Assembly: GCF_042665095.1 (NCBI RefSeq)
Contig: NZ_JBHTBV010000002.1
Reading direction: 5' to 3' (one strand)
From: Gordonibacter pamelaeae
GTDB taxonomy: Bacteria; Actinomycetota; Coriobacteriia; Coriobacteriales; Eggerthellaceae
Length of the DNA: 64,000 nt
Shown here one piece after another: positions 1 to 9,026 of the stretch. The number at the start of each line of letters is the position of its first letter. The first letter of the stretch is position 1. The notes under the pieces were generated by a model. The model saw only the letters and a program-made list of their open reading frames with translations. It was not told the DNA's origin and ran no database searches. The translations under genes and the position numbers were made by a program.

Positions 1-1933
1 TCGTCTCGCGCAGCGATTCGTATGTGACGCCCTCCTTCTTTGCCACGGGGCTGTCGAGCCACAGGGAAATGTAGTCTTTTTCAGTGAAGTCGAAGAAATC
101 ACCGAAGCCCATAGCGGTGCCGATCATCTTATAAATGTCGAAGTCGGGCTTGCTTTCGTACAGGGGCTCGATCGCCTTGTCGTTGTACAAAAGGTACGGC
201 ATGTTGTACGAACGAACGCGCACATCTTCGCACTCGAACCAATGGCAAGCTGGCAGCAGGATATCGGCATACAGGGCCGTGTCGCTCATGGTCATCTCCT
301 GGACAACCAAAAACTCTATCTCCTGCAGCGATTTGATGGTTTCGTTCTGCTCGGTCTGGTTCGAAACAATGTTGGTGCACGAGCAGTACAGGCTCTTTAG
401 CGGGAACGGTTTGCCAAGAAGTTCCTGGTCGTGGACGATGCCATACAGCGCAGTCCAGTTGATGTTACGACCGGGACCCGCGGGTTTCTCGCCTTTAGAG
501 CTGGGCTGGTTTATGCAGCCCTTTGAATTGCTGATGCCGAAGCTACCACCGCCGGAAATGACGCCTGCGGAAGGCTTGCCTATGTTACCCGTGATGAGCA
601 ATAGGGTAAAAATGGAATCGTACGTGTAGATGGCATTGAAGTAATGGTTCAAGCCTTGGTTCATGCCGGTGAGTACGGGGCCCTCCTGACCGTACATGCG
701 TGCAAGGCGCTTGATGTCTTCGACAGGCACGCCACAGGTCTCAGAGGCGCGCTCGGGCGTCCAAGCAGAAATAGCTTCGAGAATCATGCTCCACACCGGA
801 CGGATTCTAAAACCTTCTATCTCTTCGGGGATACCCTCCAGCGCAGGCATTTCGGCTTCCGAATAGGGCTTGGCGGACCGTGTCGCCTCGTCCCATACCA
901 CTTCAGGATCAATGACGGTCGGTTTGCCCGTCATAGCATTCACCGGGCCCTCCGTAGCCGGAACACCCAAATCGCTCATGCGCAAGAACGTGTTGTCTTC
1001 TTTCACCAGGAAAGGAGCCTCGGTATGGGCCCGCAAAAACTCGGAGTCCTGCCAGCCTTGGGCAATAACTTCGCTCAAGATGCCGAACACAAGCGCACCG
1101 TCGGTTGCAGGATAGACGGGAACATACCAATCGGACTTCGCTACGTTGGTGTTGTACTGGATATCGATGGTGGTAAGCTGTGCACCCGCCTCCTTCGCAT
1201 CAAGGTAGAGGTGCATCATGCGCTTGCAGGAAACGGCAGGATTGCAGCCCCAGATGACAATATGGTTGGCGCCACTCCATTCTTTGGGGGACACGAACGC
1301 TCCGCCAGGACCGAACATCTTCGACATAGCCGACTGGAACGCGATGTCGCGATCGGGAAGCACGCTGCAAGCGCCCATGACGGTCTGTAGGTGCTGCATG
1401 ACCGACCCGTCGGCTGTGCCGCCGCCCAGCACGGCCGTGTTGCCGCTGCCCATGAAGAAGGCGATGGATTCCGGACCGAACTCCTCACGATAGTTTTTCC
1501 ATTTCTCAGCGATCTCCTTGATAGCCTCATCCCAGGAAATGCGCTCGAATTCGCCAGCACCGCGCTCGCCCACACGGCGCATCGGGTACTGCAGGCGCCC
1601 GGCGCTGTATACGCGAGCAGGATGACTTAACCCCTTCGGACAGATGTGCTCGAAGAACGGCTCTTCCTCGATACGGCCAGCCGTAGTGCGCACAATCTGA
1701 CCGTCACGCACGTGCACGTTCAGATAACACCCCTGAATGCACTGAGAGCGGCATGCACCAGATAAGATCTCCTCGGTACCGGCTTTCGACGAGTCGGCCG
1801 CATGCGGGGCGAGCCCCTTGGCAGTAGCTGAGCAACCGGACAGAGCCCCAGCAGCAGTGAGGGTCGCAGCGCCAGCGATGAACGAGCGGCGGGTAAAGCC
1901 GCGATTATTTTTATCGGACGTGGTTTCAGTCAT
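1..1933 (-). CDS. Molybdopterin oxidoreductase, DMSO-reductase family (C-terminus beyond window)
   Basis: This is the catalytic subunit of an exported molybdenum enzyme reducing an unknown terminal electron acceptor. The N-terminus has a twin-arginine signal (RRSFIAG at residues 15-21), followed by a small hydrophobic stretch and a Cys at 34 that could be a lipobox. A [4Fe-4S] motif follows: C61-x3-C65-x3-C69 and C98 in HICPKG. The typical WGCNPAVSC segment of the molybdopterin domain is further on. About 644 residues are visible and the gene runs off the left edge, so the end and any following ferredoxin subunit cannot be seen. It lies 15 bp after the membrane-anchor gene, so the two form one operon. 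The order anchor then catalytic subunit differs from the classical dmsABC order. Family assignment is firm; the substrate is unknown. Confidence 0.9.
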   Translation of the reverse strand, partial: MTETTSDKNNRGFTRRSFIAGAATLTAAGALSGCSATAKGLAPHAADSSKAGTEEILSGACRSQCIQGCYLNVHVRDGQIVRTTAGRIEEEPFFEHICPKGLSHPARVYSAGRLQYPMRRVGERGAGEFERISWDEAIKEIAEKWKNYREEFGPESIAFFMGSGNTAVLGGGTADGSVMQHLQTVMGACSVLPDRDIAFQSAMSKMFGPGGAFVSPKEWSGANHIVIWGCNPAVSCKRMMHLYLDAKEAGAQLTTIDIQYNTNVAKSDWYVPVYPATDGALVFGILSEVIAQGWQDSEFLRAHTEAPFLVKEDNTFLRMSDLGVPATEGPVNAMTGKPTVIDPEVVWDEATRSAKPYSEAEMPALEGIPEEIEGFRIRPVWSMILEAISAWTPERASETCGVPVEDIKRLARMYGQEGPVLTGMNQGLNHYFNAIYTYDSIFTLLLITGNIGKPSAGVISGGGSFGISNSKGCINQPSSKGEKPAGPGRNINWTALYGIVHDQELLGKPFPLKSLYCSCTNIVSNQTEQNETIKSLQEIEFLVVQEMTMSDTALYADILLPACHWFECEDVRVRSYNMPYLLYNDKAIEPLYESKPDFDIYKMIGTAMGFGDFFDFTEKDYISLWLDSPVAKKEGVTYESLRET

Positions 1934-1948
1934 GTCTCTCCCCTTACC

Positions 1949-2707
1949 TTACAGAGCGTACGCAGCGTAGAAACCGTAACGAGCCAGGGCGACGCCGATG
2001 AATGCGCAGGCTAACGCGACCAGGGCAGCGGTCTTCGGCGCCATCTTGCCCGATTTCGCCATGGACTGCAGCATAGCGGCTGCGGCCACAACCACGGCAC
2101 CAATGGCCAGAAGTATCATGTTCGCACCGACGCCCGCGAAGTGCACGGCCTCGAGAGCAATGGCGACGATGGCCAGAACGCCGAGCGCGGCGGCAGTGAT
2201 CAGGTACGTGCCGTTCTTCGCCAAGCTGGGCTCAAACAGCGTCAACAGCGCTGCTCCCATAGCAAGGTTACCTAGAATGAACAGCAGGAACGTCTGCCAC
2301 GAGGCCCAAGCCGGAATGCCGGCAGACACGAAGTACGCGTTGGCCATCACGAACGTGAGGCCGAGCGCAGCGATAGCGCCCACGATGTGCAGCGTGCGCG
2401 GTGCGGAGCCCTTAACCTTGGAAACCACCACGTCAACGATCAGGATGACGCCGAACGCCATGGACCAGTACGCCTCCTGAGCAATCATGGCGCCGGGCTG
2501 CGTGAGCGCGATGAGCATGCGCTCGGGACGACCCAAGTGCAGCGGCAGGCCCACCAAGCCCACGGCCAGAAGAATGCCGCACACCAGCGGGAACAACCAC
2601 GCCTTCTTGGGGTCCTTACCCACCGGAAACACAGCGCTTACCGCGTAGGCACCGGCGGCTAGGCCGGCCAATGTCGTAAACAGGAACAACGGAAATTCCG
2701 AAATCAT
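1949..2707 (-). CDS. DmsC-like membrane anchor of the molybdoenzyme
   Basis: This 252-residue integral membrane protein has about eight hydrophobic helices. It carries features of the DmsC/NrfD anchor group, including HLGRPERM after the second or third helix. The likely role is to bind menaquinol and pass electrons to the exported molybdoenzyme encoded just downstream. It is the first gene of the leftward operon. A Fe-S electron-transfer subunit is expected for this kind of complex but is not found upstream, so it is either beyond the left edge or supplied from elsewhere. Confidence 0.8.
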   Translation of the reverse strand: MISEFPLFLFTTLAGLAAGAYAVSAVFPVGKDPKKAWLFPLVCGILLAVGLVGLPLHLGRPERMLIALTQPGAMIAQEAYWSMAFGVILIVDVVVSKVKGSAPRTLHIVGAIAALGLTFVMANAYFVSAGIPAWASWQTFLLFILGNLAMGAALLTLFEPSLAKNGTYLITAAALGVLAIVAIALEAVHFAGVGANMILLAIGAVVVAAAAMLQSMAKSGKMAPKTAALVALACAFIGVALARYGFYAAYAL

Positions 2708-2879
2708 CGCAACACCTCGCTATCAGCTTCGGTGTCGAAGATAAGCAGGCGTTCGCGCGCCACGCCGTCCACCTTCGAACAGCCCCCAACAGAATGTGAG
2801 CAACCTGTCCTTTGCCATGGTTCACCCACAGAATGAAAACACGCCGTCCCCTCCGCGGCCGACGGAAGATACCGTATTC

Positions 2880-2913
2880 ATTCACTGGTGTCATAGTATT
2901 GCGATTCACTGGT
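2880..2913. promoter_or_regulatory. Direct repeat ATTCACTGGT x2 in divergent promoter region
   Basis: Two exact copies of ATTCACTGGT lie at 2880-2889 and 2904-2913, 24 bp start to start. They sit in the 285-bp gap between the divergent DmsC-like and NrfD-like genes. The spacing places both copies on roughly the same helix face, as expected for an activator or repressor site. The GntR regulator at 3881 is a candidate ligand, but nothing shows this directly. Confidence 0.35.
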
Positions 2914-2992
2914 TCAGTCAATAGGTATTTCCCTAAAGAATCATTTCGTGGGATAATGGCGGAAGACTCGATCGAATTCGACGCGAGGTGCT

Positions 2993-3859
2993 TTGTACGG
3001 ATCATTGATCATAGCGTATTTATTCTTGGGTGGCGCGGCCGCAGGCGCGCTTTTCGTCGTGTCTGCATGGAGTTTCGCCTTTCGCCACGCCGAGCATCCT
3101 GTCCGCTTGCGCGCGGCATTCGAATCGCTGCGCAGCCGTGCATACACGGTGGGCTTCTTGCTGCTTGCGTTCGCTATGGTCTGCCTGCTCGGAGACTTAG
3201 GTAACCCCGGGCGTGCCTTGATGGTGTTTTTCCTTCCCCATCCTACCGTGATCACCTTCGGCGCCTATACGCTCGCCATCGAGTCCTTCTTGGCAGCGCT
3301 TCTACTGACGGCATCGCTGCCCAACAGCCCCCTTGTTTTTCGGGAGCGTTGGCTGGATATCGTCGAAGCCCTTTGCTGCATCGGAGCCCTAGCGACGATG
3401 GCCTATACGGGAGTATTCCTTTTCCAAGGCAGCATCCCTCTATGGAACCATTGGTCTATTGTCGCCTTGTTCCTGTTCTCCTCTCTTTCATCGGGCGTAT
3501 CCGTCGTGCTGCTCATCGATTGGTTCACGCATGGTCAATCCCTTTTGTTGCGCGCAACCAAGCCGCTCCAAGTATGCCATGTGGCTTGCCTTGTTGCAGA
3601 GGCGGTATTCTTGACCCTATTCGTCAGCGCAGCTTTTCGAAACCCTTCGGCGGATGCATCCCTTGACCTCTTGATGACACCCGAGATGCTGGCCATTGCG
3701 GGCATAGGCGTGATCGGCATGGGAATTGCGCTGCCCTTTACGCTCGAAACCTACTCGATTACTCGTAAGGAATGCCGTGCCATACCCGTCTCGGACTTCG
3801 TTTGCTTACTCGGCGGGTTATGCTTGCGTTATTGCCTCATTACCTGCGGAGCCCATTGA
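2993..3859 (+). CDS. NrfD/PsrC-like polytopic membrane protein
   Basis: This 288-residue protein has about eight or nine transmembrane helices. It begins LYGSLIIAYLFLGGAAAGA and contains GDLGNPGRALM, the hallmark region of NrfD/PsrC quinone-interacting anchors. The start is a TTG preceded by GAGGTG at a good distance, and no better ATG exists upstream. It is divergent from the molybdoenzyme operon and has no catalytic partner of its own here. It may therefore serve that operon as a second anchor or work with a complex encoded elsewhere. It is followed 21 bp later by a GntR regulator. Confidence 0.7.
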   Translation: MYGSLIIAYLFLGGAAAGALFVVSAWSFAFRHAEHPVRLRAAFESLRSRAYTVGFLLLAFAMVCLLGDLGNPGRALMVFFLPHPTVITFGAYTLAIESFLAALLLTASLPNSPLVFRERWLDIVEALCCIGALATMAYTGVFLFQGSIPLWNHWSIVALFLFSSLSSGVSVVLLIDWFTHGQSLLLRATKPLQVCHVACLVAEAVFLTLFVSAAFRNPSADASLDLLMTPEMLAIAGIGVIGMGIALPFTLETYSITRKECRAIPVSDFVCLLGGLCLRYCLITCGAH

Positions 3860-3880
3860 TGGAGGCATCATACCTGATAC

Positions 3881-4369
3881 ATGGACTTCGCCAGTTCTAT
3901 CCAGCCCGATCAAAAAGGTGACAGATTGCAAAGTAACGACAACAACCCGCTGTTTCGCGTGGACGAGACATCCGACCTGCCCATCTGGGCACAGTTGCGG
4001 AACCGCTTCGCCTATCTGATTCGCACGGGATTTTTCAAACCCGGCGAACAGCTTCCAAGCGTGCGCAGCATGGCCGCCGAAGCCAAGATCAACTACAACA
4101 CCGTGACAAAAGCGTACCGCGATCTCGAGCTTTCTGGATTAGCCGTATCCGCACGAGGACGTGGCATGTTCGTCCAAAGGAACATTTCGTTGGAAGAATC
4201 CGAAGAAGACGCCATCGACGCGCTGCTTGAAAACTGCATCAGGCAATACCGGTCGAAAGGCATGACGTACCGCGAGGTGCGTGGGCACATGCTTTCGATT
4301 ATCGACGAGCTGGAACGTAAGGCCCGAGAAGCGGAAGAGGAGAAGAGCGAATATGGGATTGTTCAATAA
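3881..4369 (+). CDS. GntR-family regulator, YtrA type
   Basis: This 162-residue regulator has a winged helix at about residues 30-100 (PIWAQLRNRFAYLI, then GEQLPSVRSMAAE and NYNTVTKAYRDLE) and a short helical tail instead of a large effector domain. That is typical of the YtrA subgroup, which usually controls transport or membrane-stress genes next door. It overlaps the slipin gene by 17 bp, so the two are translationally coupled. No ligand can be named. Confidence 0.85.
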   Translation: MDFASSIQPDQKGDRLQSNDNNPLFRVDETSDLPIWAQLRNRFAYLIRTGFFKPGEQLPSVRSMAAEAKINYNTVTKAYRDLELSGLAVSARGRGMFVQRNISLEESEEDAIDALLENCIRQYRSKGMTYREVRGHMLSIIDELERKAREAEEEKSEYGIVQ

Positions 4370-5312
4370 CAGGGCGAAATCCGGAGCCGCGAGCAACACG
4401 AATGCTCGATCCGGCGAAATCGAATTTCTCAATTCCCCAAGCACCAGGCACGTTGACGACAATGCCTCAAATGTTTTCTCAGCCTTCGTCTTTGTTGCCG
4501 TATTCGCAGCCGTCGTCGCTATCGGATTACAGTTGACAGGAGAGATGAGCATCTGGGTGCTGTGCGCAGGGCTCGTTTTCGCAACCATCGCCATCTTCAC
4601 GGTGCATATTGCCTCGCAGTGGGAACGGGATGTCATCCTGCGGTTCGGCGCATACAACCGTATGGCGGGCCCTGGCCTCTACCTCACCATTCCTTTCATC
4701 GAGCACGTTGCCCTGAAGGCTGACTTGCGCACCATGCTGACGGGCTTCAGTGCGGAAGAGATCCTGACCTCCGACCTCGTCCCCGTCAACGTAGATGCCG
4801 CCATATTCTGGATGATCTGGGATGCCGAAAAGGCATGCATGGAAGTTGAGAACTATTACGACGCCGTATCCATGGCAGCGCAAACCGCCTTGCGCGACGC
4901 TATCGGACGAAACAGCCTATCCGACGTGACGGTTCATCGCGACAAATTGGACCAGGAATTGCGTGAGAAGATCGAAGAGAAGACGAGCTCGTGGGGCGTA
5001 TCCATCATGTCGGTGGAAATCCGCGACATCGTCATCCCGAAGGACCTCCAGGATACCATGGCCGCAGCGGCAAAGGCGGAACGCGAGAAGGACGCGCGCA
5101 TTGTGCTGGCGGAAGTGGAAAAGGATGTGGCCGCCATGCTGCACGACGCCACCGACATCTACAAGGAAGACGAACTCGCTTTCAAGCTGCGCCAGATGCA
5201 CCTGGTAAATCAAAGTCTGCGGGAATCGAGCGGCTCCCTCGTGGTGCCGAGCGCCTACGCCGAGGGCTTCGTTGAGAAGGCTTCCGGCAAAGCGGCTCCA
5301 ACGCACGAATAG
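4353..5312 (+). CDS. Slipin / SPFH (band 7) membrane protein
   Basis: This 319-residue protein has two N-terminal membrane segments (about residues 38-58 and 62-82) and then an SPFH domain starting near WERDVILRFGAYNRMAGPGLYL. The domain runs through the charged coiled-coil region AAAAKAEREKDARI. Slipins assemble into membrane scaffolds that organise lipid domains or proteases. The ATG at 4353 was chosen because GGAAGAGGAG lies just upstream; the frame stays open further upstream inside the GntR gene. No NfeD-type protease partner is adjacent. It probably shares its mRNA with the GntR gene. Confidence 0.88.
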   Translation: MGLFNNRAKSGAASNTNARSGEIEFLNSPSTRHVDDNASNVFSAFVFVAVFAAVVAIGLQLTGEMSIWVLCAGLVFATIAIFTVHIASQWERDVILRFGAYNRMAGPGLYLTIPFIEHVALKADLRTMLTGFSAEEILTSDLVPVNVDAAIFWMIWDAEKACMEVENYYDAVSMAAQTALRDAIGRNSLSDVTVHRDKLDQELREKIEEKTSSWGVSIMSVEIRDIVIPKDLQDTMAAAAKAEREKDARIVLAEVEKDVAAMLHDATDIYKEDELAFKLRQMHLVNQSLRESSGSLVVPSAYAEGFVEKASGKAAPTHE

Positions 5313-5331
5313 GAACCAAACCGTATAACCG

Positions 5332-5370
5332 AGGCGACGGGGAGGTGGAAATGCCCCTCTCCCGTCGCCT
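5332..5370. terminator. Bidirectional terminator between convergent genes
   Basis: The arms AGGCGACGGG (5332-5341) and CCCGTCGCCT (5361-5370) are perfectly complementary, with further pairing inside. The hairpin lies between the end of the slipin gene and the end of the leftward gene whose stop codon overlaps it. Confidence 0.65.
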
Positions 5371-6478
5371 ATAAATGCATCTTGCGTTCCACCGCGTCCC
5401 ATTCGGCCAGCGAGGCGGCATACGCCGGGCTCAGGTGCTCCGTCGAGAAGTAGTAGACGTCGCCGTTCGAGGCGGTCGTCTGCTGGATGTCGGGATAGGC
5501 GCCCGACTCGCGCACGATGTCCCACGTCTGAGCGACCACGTCCTGTGCCAGGTTGAACGGCGGGTTGCCCAGGCTGGATGCGGCGAGCGGGCGCGGGTAC
5601 ACGCGGGAGTCCTCGCGCACGCAGTCCACGAACGTCACCACGTTGTCGTCCTCAGCCGCCAAGAACGCCCAGTGCGCGTAGGCGTCGGTCATGGCGGTGC
5701 GGTCGTACAGGTAGTAGCTGTGCGCGCCCACCAGCGCCACGATGCCCGAGCAGTCGACGACGCGTTCCACGGGCCCGGCTTCCTCGTCGGGCACGAGCAC
5801 GAATTCGCCCTCCATCTCCACCAGGCGGTAGCCGGGGGGAAGCTCCAAGCCTGCGAAGGGGTCGTCGCCCTCGGGCGGCGCCGCGGCCGGCGGCGCATCC
5901 TTCACCGTCTCGCCGGCAGCAACCGCCTCCGCAGCCGACGGCGCGCCCTTTGCTGCGTCGCCCGTCGCATCGGCAGCTGCCGGATCGAACGACGCCTCGC
6001 CGCAAACCGTCGCCTCGGTGTCTGCCGCCCCGGCGCTTGCCTCCTCGGCGTCCTTCACCTCGGCATCCGCGGACCCGCCGTCCTCCGCCTCGGTGCGCGC
6101 GGCGCCTCCGAACGCCCGCGGCACGCCCACCGCCCGCGTGGCCGTGCGGTACACGGGCGCGGCGGCCGCCTCGGCCTGGGCCTCGGCCGCGCGCTCGTCC
6201 TCGAGGTACTCGTACACGAGCATCTCGAACTCCTCGGCATCCAGATGCCCGGGCACGAGGCCGATCTCCGGCCAGCGAGTAGGCTCCACCAGCGCGCTCT
6301 GCGCCGACTGCGCGCGCACGTCGTCGAACACGTCCGCCAGCGCGTTGTGCTCGGCCAGCTCGCGTGCGGCCGCGTCGTCGGCTGCGGCTTCGCCGAGCGG
6401 CCCCTCGGCCGCCGTCGCGTCCGCAGCCTCTCGCGCCCGGCCGTCCGCAGCCGCCGGCTCCATCGCGTCGCCGCTCAT
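5369..6478 (-). CDS. Hypothetical acidic Ala/Glu-rich protein, partner of NifU-like gene
   Basis: I do not recognise a family for this 369-residue protein. The first 180 residues or so are rich in Ala, Glu and Asp with low complexity and are probably disordered. The last 170 residues look folded, with aromatic segments such as YYLYDRTAMTDAYAHWAF and GDVYYFSTEHLSP, and resemble a ligand-binding or enzyme-partner domain. The start codon overlaps the stop of the NifU-like gene (ATGA), so the two are translated together. The pairing suggests a role in Fe-S or metal handling, but that is inference from context only. Confidence 0.7.
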   Translation of the reverse strand: MSGDAMEPAAADGRAREAADATAAEGPLGEAAADDAAARELAEHNALADVFDDVRAQSAQSALVEPTRWPEIGLVPGHLDAEEFEMLVYEYLEDERAAEAQAEAAAAPVYRTATRAVGVPRAFGGAARTEAEDGGSADAEVKDAEEASAGAADTEATVCGEASFDPAAADATGDAAKGAPSAAEAVAAGETVKDAPPAAAPPEGDDPFAGLELPPGYRLVEMEGEFVLVPDEEAGPVERVVDCSGIVALVGAHSYYLYDRTAMTDAYAHWAFLAAEDDNVVTFVDCVREDSRVYPRPLAASSLGNPPFNLAQDVVAQTWDIVRESGAYPDIQQTTASNGDVYYFSTEHLSPAYAASLAEWDAVERKMHL

Positions 6479-7092
6479 GCGCGCACCTCTTCCGCATCCT
6501 CGTCCTCGCCGCCGAACAGCAGCTCAACCCGCGCGTCGCGCAGCGAGCAGTGCTCGCACATGGCGCAGGGGATGGACAGCTCGTCGCACGGCACCACGCG
6601 GTCCAGCTCCTCGATGGAGGCGCCGCGGCGGATGAGGAAGTCGCCCACGAGGGCGCGCACGCCCTCCGTGGCGAAGTACGTCGTGTGCAGCTTGTCGGAC
6701 GGCACGCCGTCGAGCGCCGCCTTCACGTCCTCGGGCCTGATGGCCAGCGCCTCGGCGAACGACTTGCCCTCCACCATCGAGCAGATCGTGCTCGCGCACG
6801 CCGTCATGGCCAGGCAGCCGCGGGACTTGAAGCCCATGCGCACGAACGTCTCGGTGGCAGGGTCGATGACGGCGAACAGGCGCAGGGCCACCTCGCCGCG
6901 CTTCGACTTGCCCACCATGCTCTGCGCGTTGAAGCCCTCGGGGGCGCCGCTGTTCCTGAAGTTCGCCACCACGGCCAAAAGCGTGTCCGAATAGCCGCCC
7001 GTCCCCGCCTCGACCTCCGTCTGGTACACGTCGGCCGTGCGGATGACGGCGCGCTCGTCCGGCTCCACGTACACGTTCCTCGACTCTCCCAT
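6475..7092 (-). CDS. NifU/IscU-like N-terminal domain protein with extra Cys cluster
   Basis: This 205-residue protein resembles the IscU/NifU scaffold fold. The segment RGCLAMTACAS with CSMVEGKSFAEALAI (about residues 92-117) matches the second cysteine region and helix of such scaffolds. The first scaffold cysteine (normally in GAPACGD) appears as GKSKRGEV, so that ligand is missing. A C-terminal C169, C176-x2-C179-x2-C182 group is extra. The ATG at 7092 has AAGGAG upstream; a longer N-terminal extension is possible but lacks a ribosome site. It is the first gene of a two-gene leftward operon. It may be a degenerate scaffold, a metal sensor or a cluster carrier. Confidence 0.7.
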   Translation of the reverse strand: MGESRNVYVEPDERAVIRTADVYQTEVEAGTGGYSDTLLAVVANFRNSGAPEGFNAQSMVGKSKRGEVALRLFAVIDPATETFVRMGFKSRGCLAMTACASTICSMVEGKSFAEALAIRPEDVKAALDGVPSDKLHTTYFATEGVRALVGDFLIRRGASIEELDRVVPCDELSIPCAMCEHCSLRDARVELLFGGEDEDAEEVRA

Positions 7093-7388
7093 CGCCCTGC
7101 TCCTTCTCGTCGTTCGACCGGCCGCCCGGGCGCGGAGGCGCGGGCGGGCGGCAGCGGAAAGCTTCACCGAATGGTTCAATGATGCACGTTACCCCCGCGC
7201 CGGCCTACCCTCTTTAGGGATAAAATTCGGTTTCACGGGGGAAAGTCCTGCTATCCTGATCTCTGCACCGCGCGAGGACGGGAGCGCGGGTATCGTTGAC
7301 CCATTTTGTTTACAAAAAGCCGACGCCGGATACGTACGGCGGCCGAAGCGTTACCATGTTGCCATTATGCGAACGGGGAGGATCGGTT

Positions 7389-8975
7389 TTGGCATATCAA
7401 GCGCCCCATGAGCCGACTGCAGACGGCCATGCCGGCACCGCTGCAAAGCACACGGGAAACGAGAGCGGCGCCCGGCAGACGCCGGGCGACCTCCTGCGCA
7501 CCTGCGCACAGCTCTGGCCGCTCGTGGTGGGCCTTGCGTTCGGGCGGGCAGGGCTTATCGTGGCCAGCTACGGCAGCTACACCAGCACGGACGAGGGCAT
7601 CTTCACCGACGGCGCCATGCTCGTGGCCTTGAGCGTGCTGGCCGTGTTCTTCGTGGTCATCTCGGTGGGCAAGGTCTCCCTCGACAAGCGCTTCACGAAC
7701 GCGGCAATGCGCATCTGCATTGCGCTGGAGGCCTTCACGCTCGTGGCCTTGGCAGCGCTCGACCTGGCCGAAACCAACAACCCGGCCGCGCGGTTCGCCT
7801 TGAACGCATTGTGCACGCTCGTGTCGTCGGCCACCATCTACTACTGGCTGCGCCGCGCCCGCGGCACCGGCACCATCGTCGCGGCCCTGTTCGTGTTCTC
7901 GGCCCTCATCTTGAGCGAGGTTGAGATCTACCTGTGCACGCTGCTGCCCGTTTCCGTGGGGAACCTGGCCGCCACGGTGCTCGTGCTGGTGCAGTACCCG
8001 TGCATGCTGTGGGCCAGGAAGCGCACGCAGCCGCACGACATAGCAGCAGGGGCATCGCAGTCCAACGACTATTTCGGCTTCACGAAGACCATGATCCAGA
8101 GCAAGCAGTTCCTCGCGGCCACGGCCATCGGTATAGGCGTCCTCTCTGTCGTGATCGGTTTGCTGCGCGGCTATCCCAGCGGCGAGGCCATCGCGTTCAC
8201 GCCGGTGACGCGCGCAGCGTACGGCCTGCTCACCATTGGCATCAGCGGCGCCGTCATCGCGCTGGTCCTGCACGGCCGCCAGCGGGTGCTCACCGTGGGC
8301 ATCTTCATCGTCATGGAGCTTCTGGCCTGCCTCGCGCTCATTGCCTATGCGGCCTTCCCCGACATGCTGGACATCGGCGCCGTGTTCGCCACCACGCTCA
8401 ACGCGCTCATGGTGGCGTTCACCTGGTACGTTGTCATCGCGTTCATGAGCTATGGCTGGCGAGACCCGTACTACTACGCCATCGCCGGCTGGCTCGTGTG
8501 GCTGGGATGCCGCGCCATCGCGCGCGTCGCGCTGCTGGGGTCGTTCGACCTCGTGCCGAACGAGACGCTCATGAACGCGCTCATGGGGTCGTGCATTGTC
8601 GTGTCGGCCCAGGTCATATTCGTGCAATTTCTGAACATCTCCCGACGCGACGTGCAGGAGCACGAGCAGCAGAACGCCCGGCAGGAAAGCGTCCTCGTGA
8701 AGATCATGGGACTGGACGAGCACGAGAGCCTGGCCGACGTGCGCCAGGCGTCCATGAGGCACAACGCCGAGGAGATGGGGCGGCAGTTCCTGCTGTCCGA
8801 CCGCGAGATGGAGGTGCTCGCGCTCTACGCGCTCGGCTACACCCAGAAACGCGTGGCAGAGGAGCTCTACATCACGCCGGGCACCGCCCATGCGCATATC
8901 AAGCGCATCTACGCGAAGACCGGCTTGCACTCGCGGCAGGAAATCCTAGACTATATGCAGCAGTACACATCGTAG
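7389..8975 (+). CDS. LuxR-family regulator with polytopic membrane N-terminus
   Basis: The protein has 528 residues if translation starts at the TTG at 7389, which has GGGGAGGA six bases upstream. Starts at 7356 (ATG) or 7296 would add residues but lack a ribosome site. About 12 transmembrane helices fill residues 30-430. A linker follows, then a LuxR helix-turn-helix at the C-terminus (LSDREMEVLALYALGYTQKR, then AHAHIKRIYAKTGLHSRQE). Such one-component membrane receptors are expanded in Eggerthella-type bacteria and typically control adjacent metabolic genes in response to a small molecule. The 296-bp gap before it may hold promoters for both directions. Confidence 0.88.
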   Translation: MAYQAPHEPTADGHAGTAAKHTGNESGARQTPGDLLRTCAQLWPLVVGLAFGRAGLIVASYGSYTSTDEGIFTDGAMLVALSVLAVFFVVISVGKVSLDKRFTNAAMRICIALEAFTLVALAALDLAETNNPAARFALNALCTLVSSATIYYWLRRARGTGTIVAALFVFSALILSEVEIYLCTLLPVSVGNLAATVLVLVQYPCMLWARKRTQPHDIAAGASQSNDYFGFTKTMIQSKQFLAATAIGIGVLSVVIGLLRGYPSGEAIAFTPVTRAAYGLLTIGISGAVIALVLHGRQRVLTVGIFIVMELLACLALIAYAAFPDMLDIGAVFATTLNALMVAFTWYVVIAFMSYGWRDPYYYAIAGWLVWLGCRAIARVALLGSFDLVPNETLMNALMGSCIVVSAQVIFVQFLNISRRDVQEHEQQNARQESVLVKIMGLDEHESLADVRQASMRHNAEEMGRQFLLSDREMEVLALYALGYTQKRVAEELYITPGTAHAHIKRIYAKTGLHSRQEILDYMQQYTS

Positions 8976-8986
8976 CATCCTGCGGC

Positions 8987-9016
8987 AAGCAAGCGGTCGG
9001 TCGCGGCAGCTTGCTT
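8987..9016. terminator. Weak hairpin between convergent LuxR and MFS genes
   Basis: AAGCAAGC (8987-8994) and GCTTGCTT (9009-9016) can pair with a 14-nt loop, between the LuxR stop and the MFS stop. There is no T-run, so this is a modest candidate. Confidence 0.4.
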
Positions 9017-9026
9017 AACCGGAACG

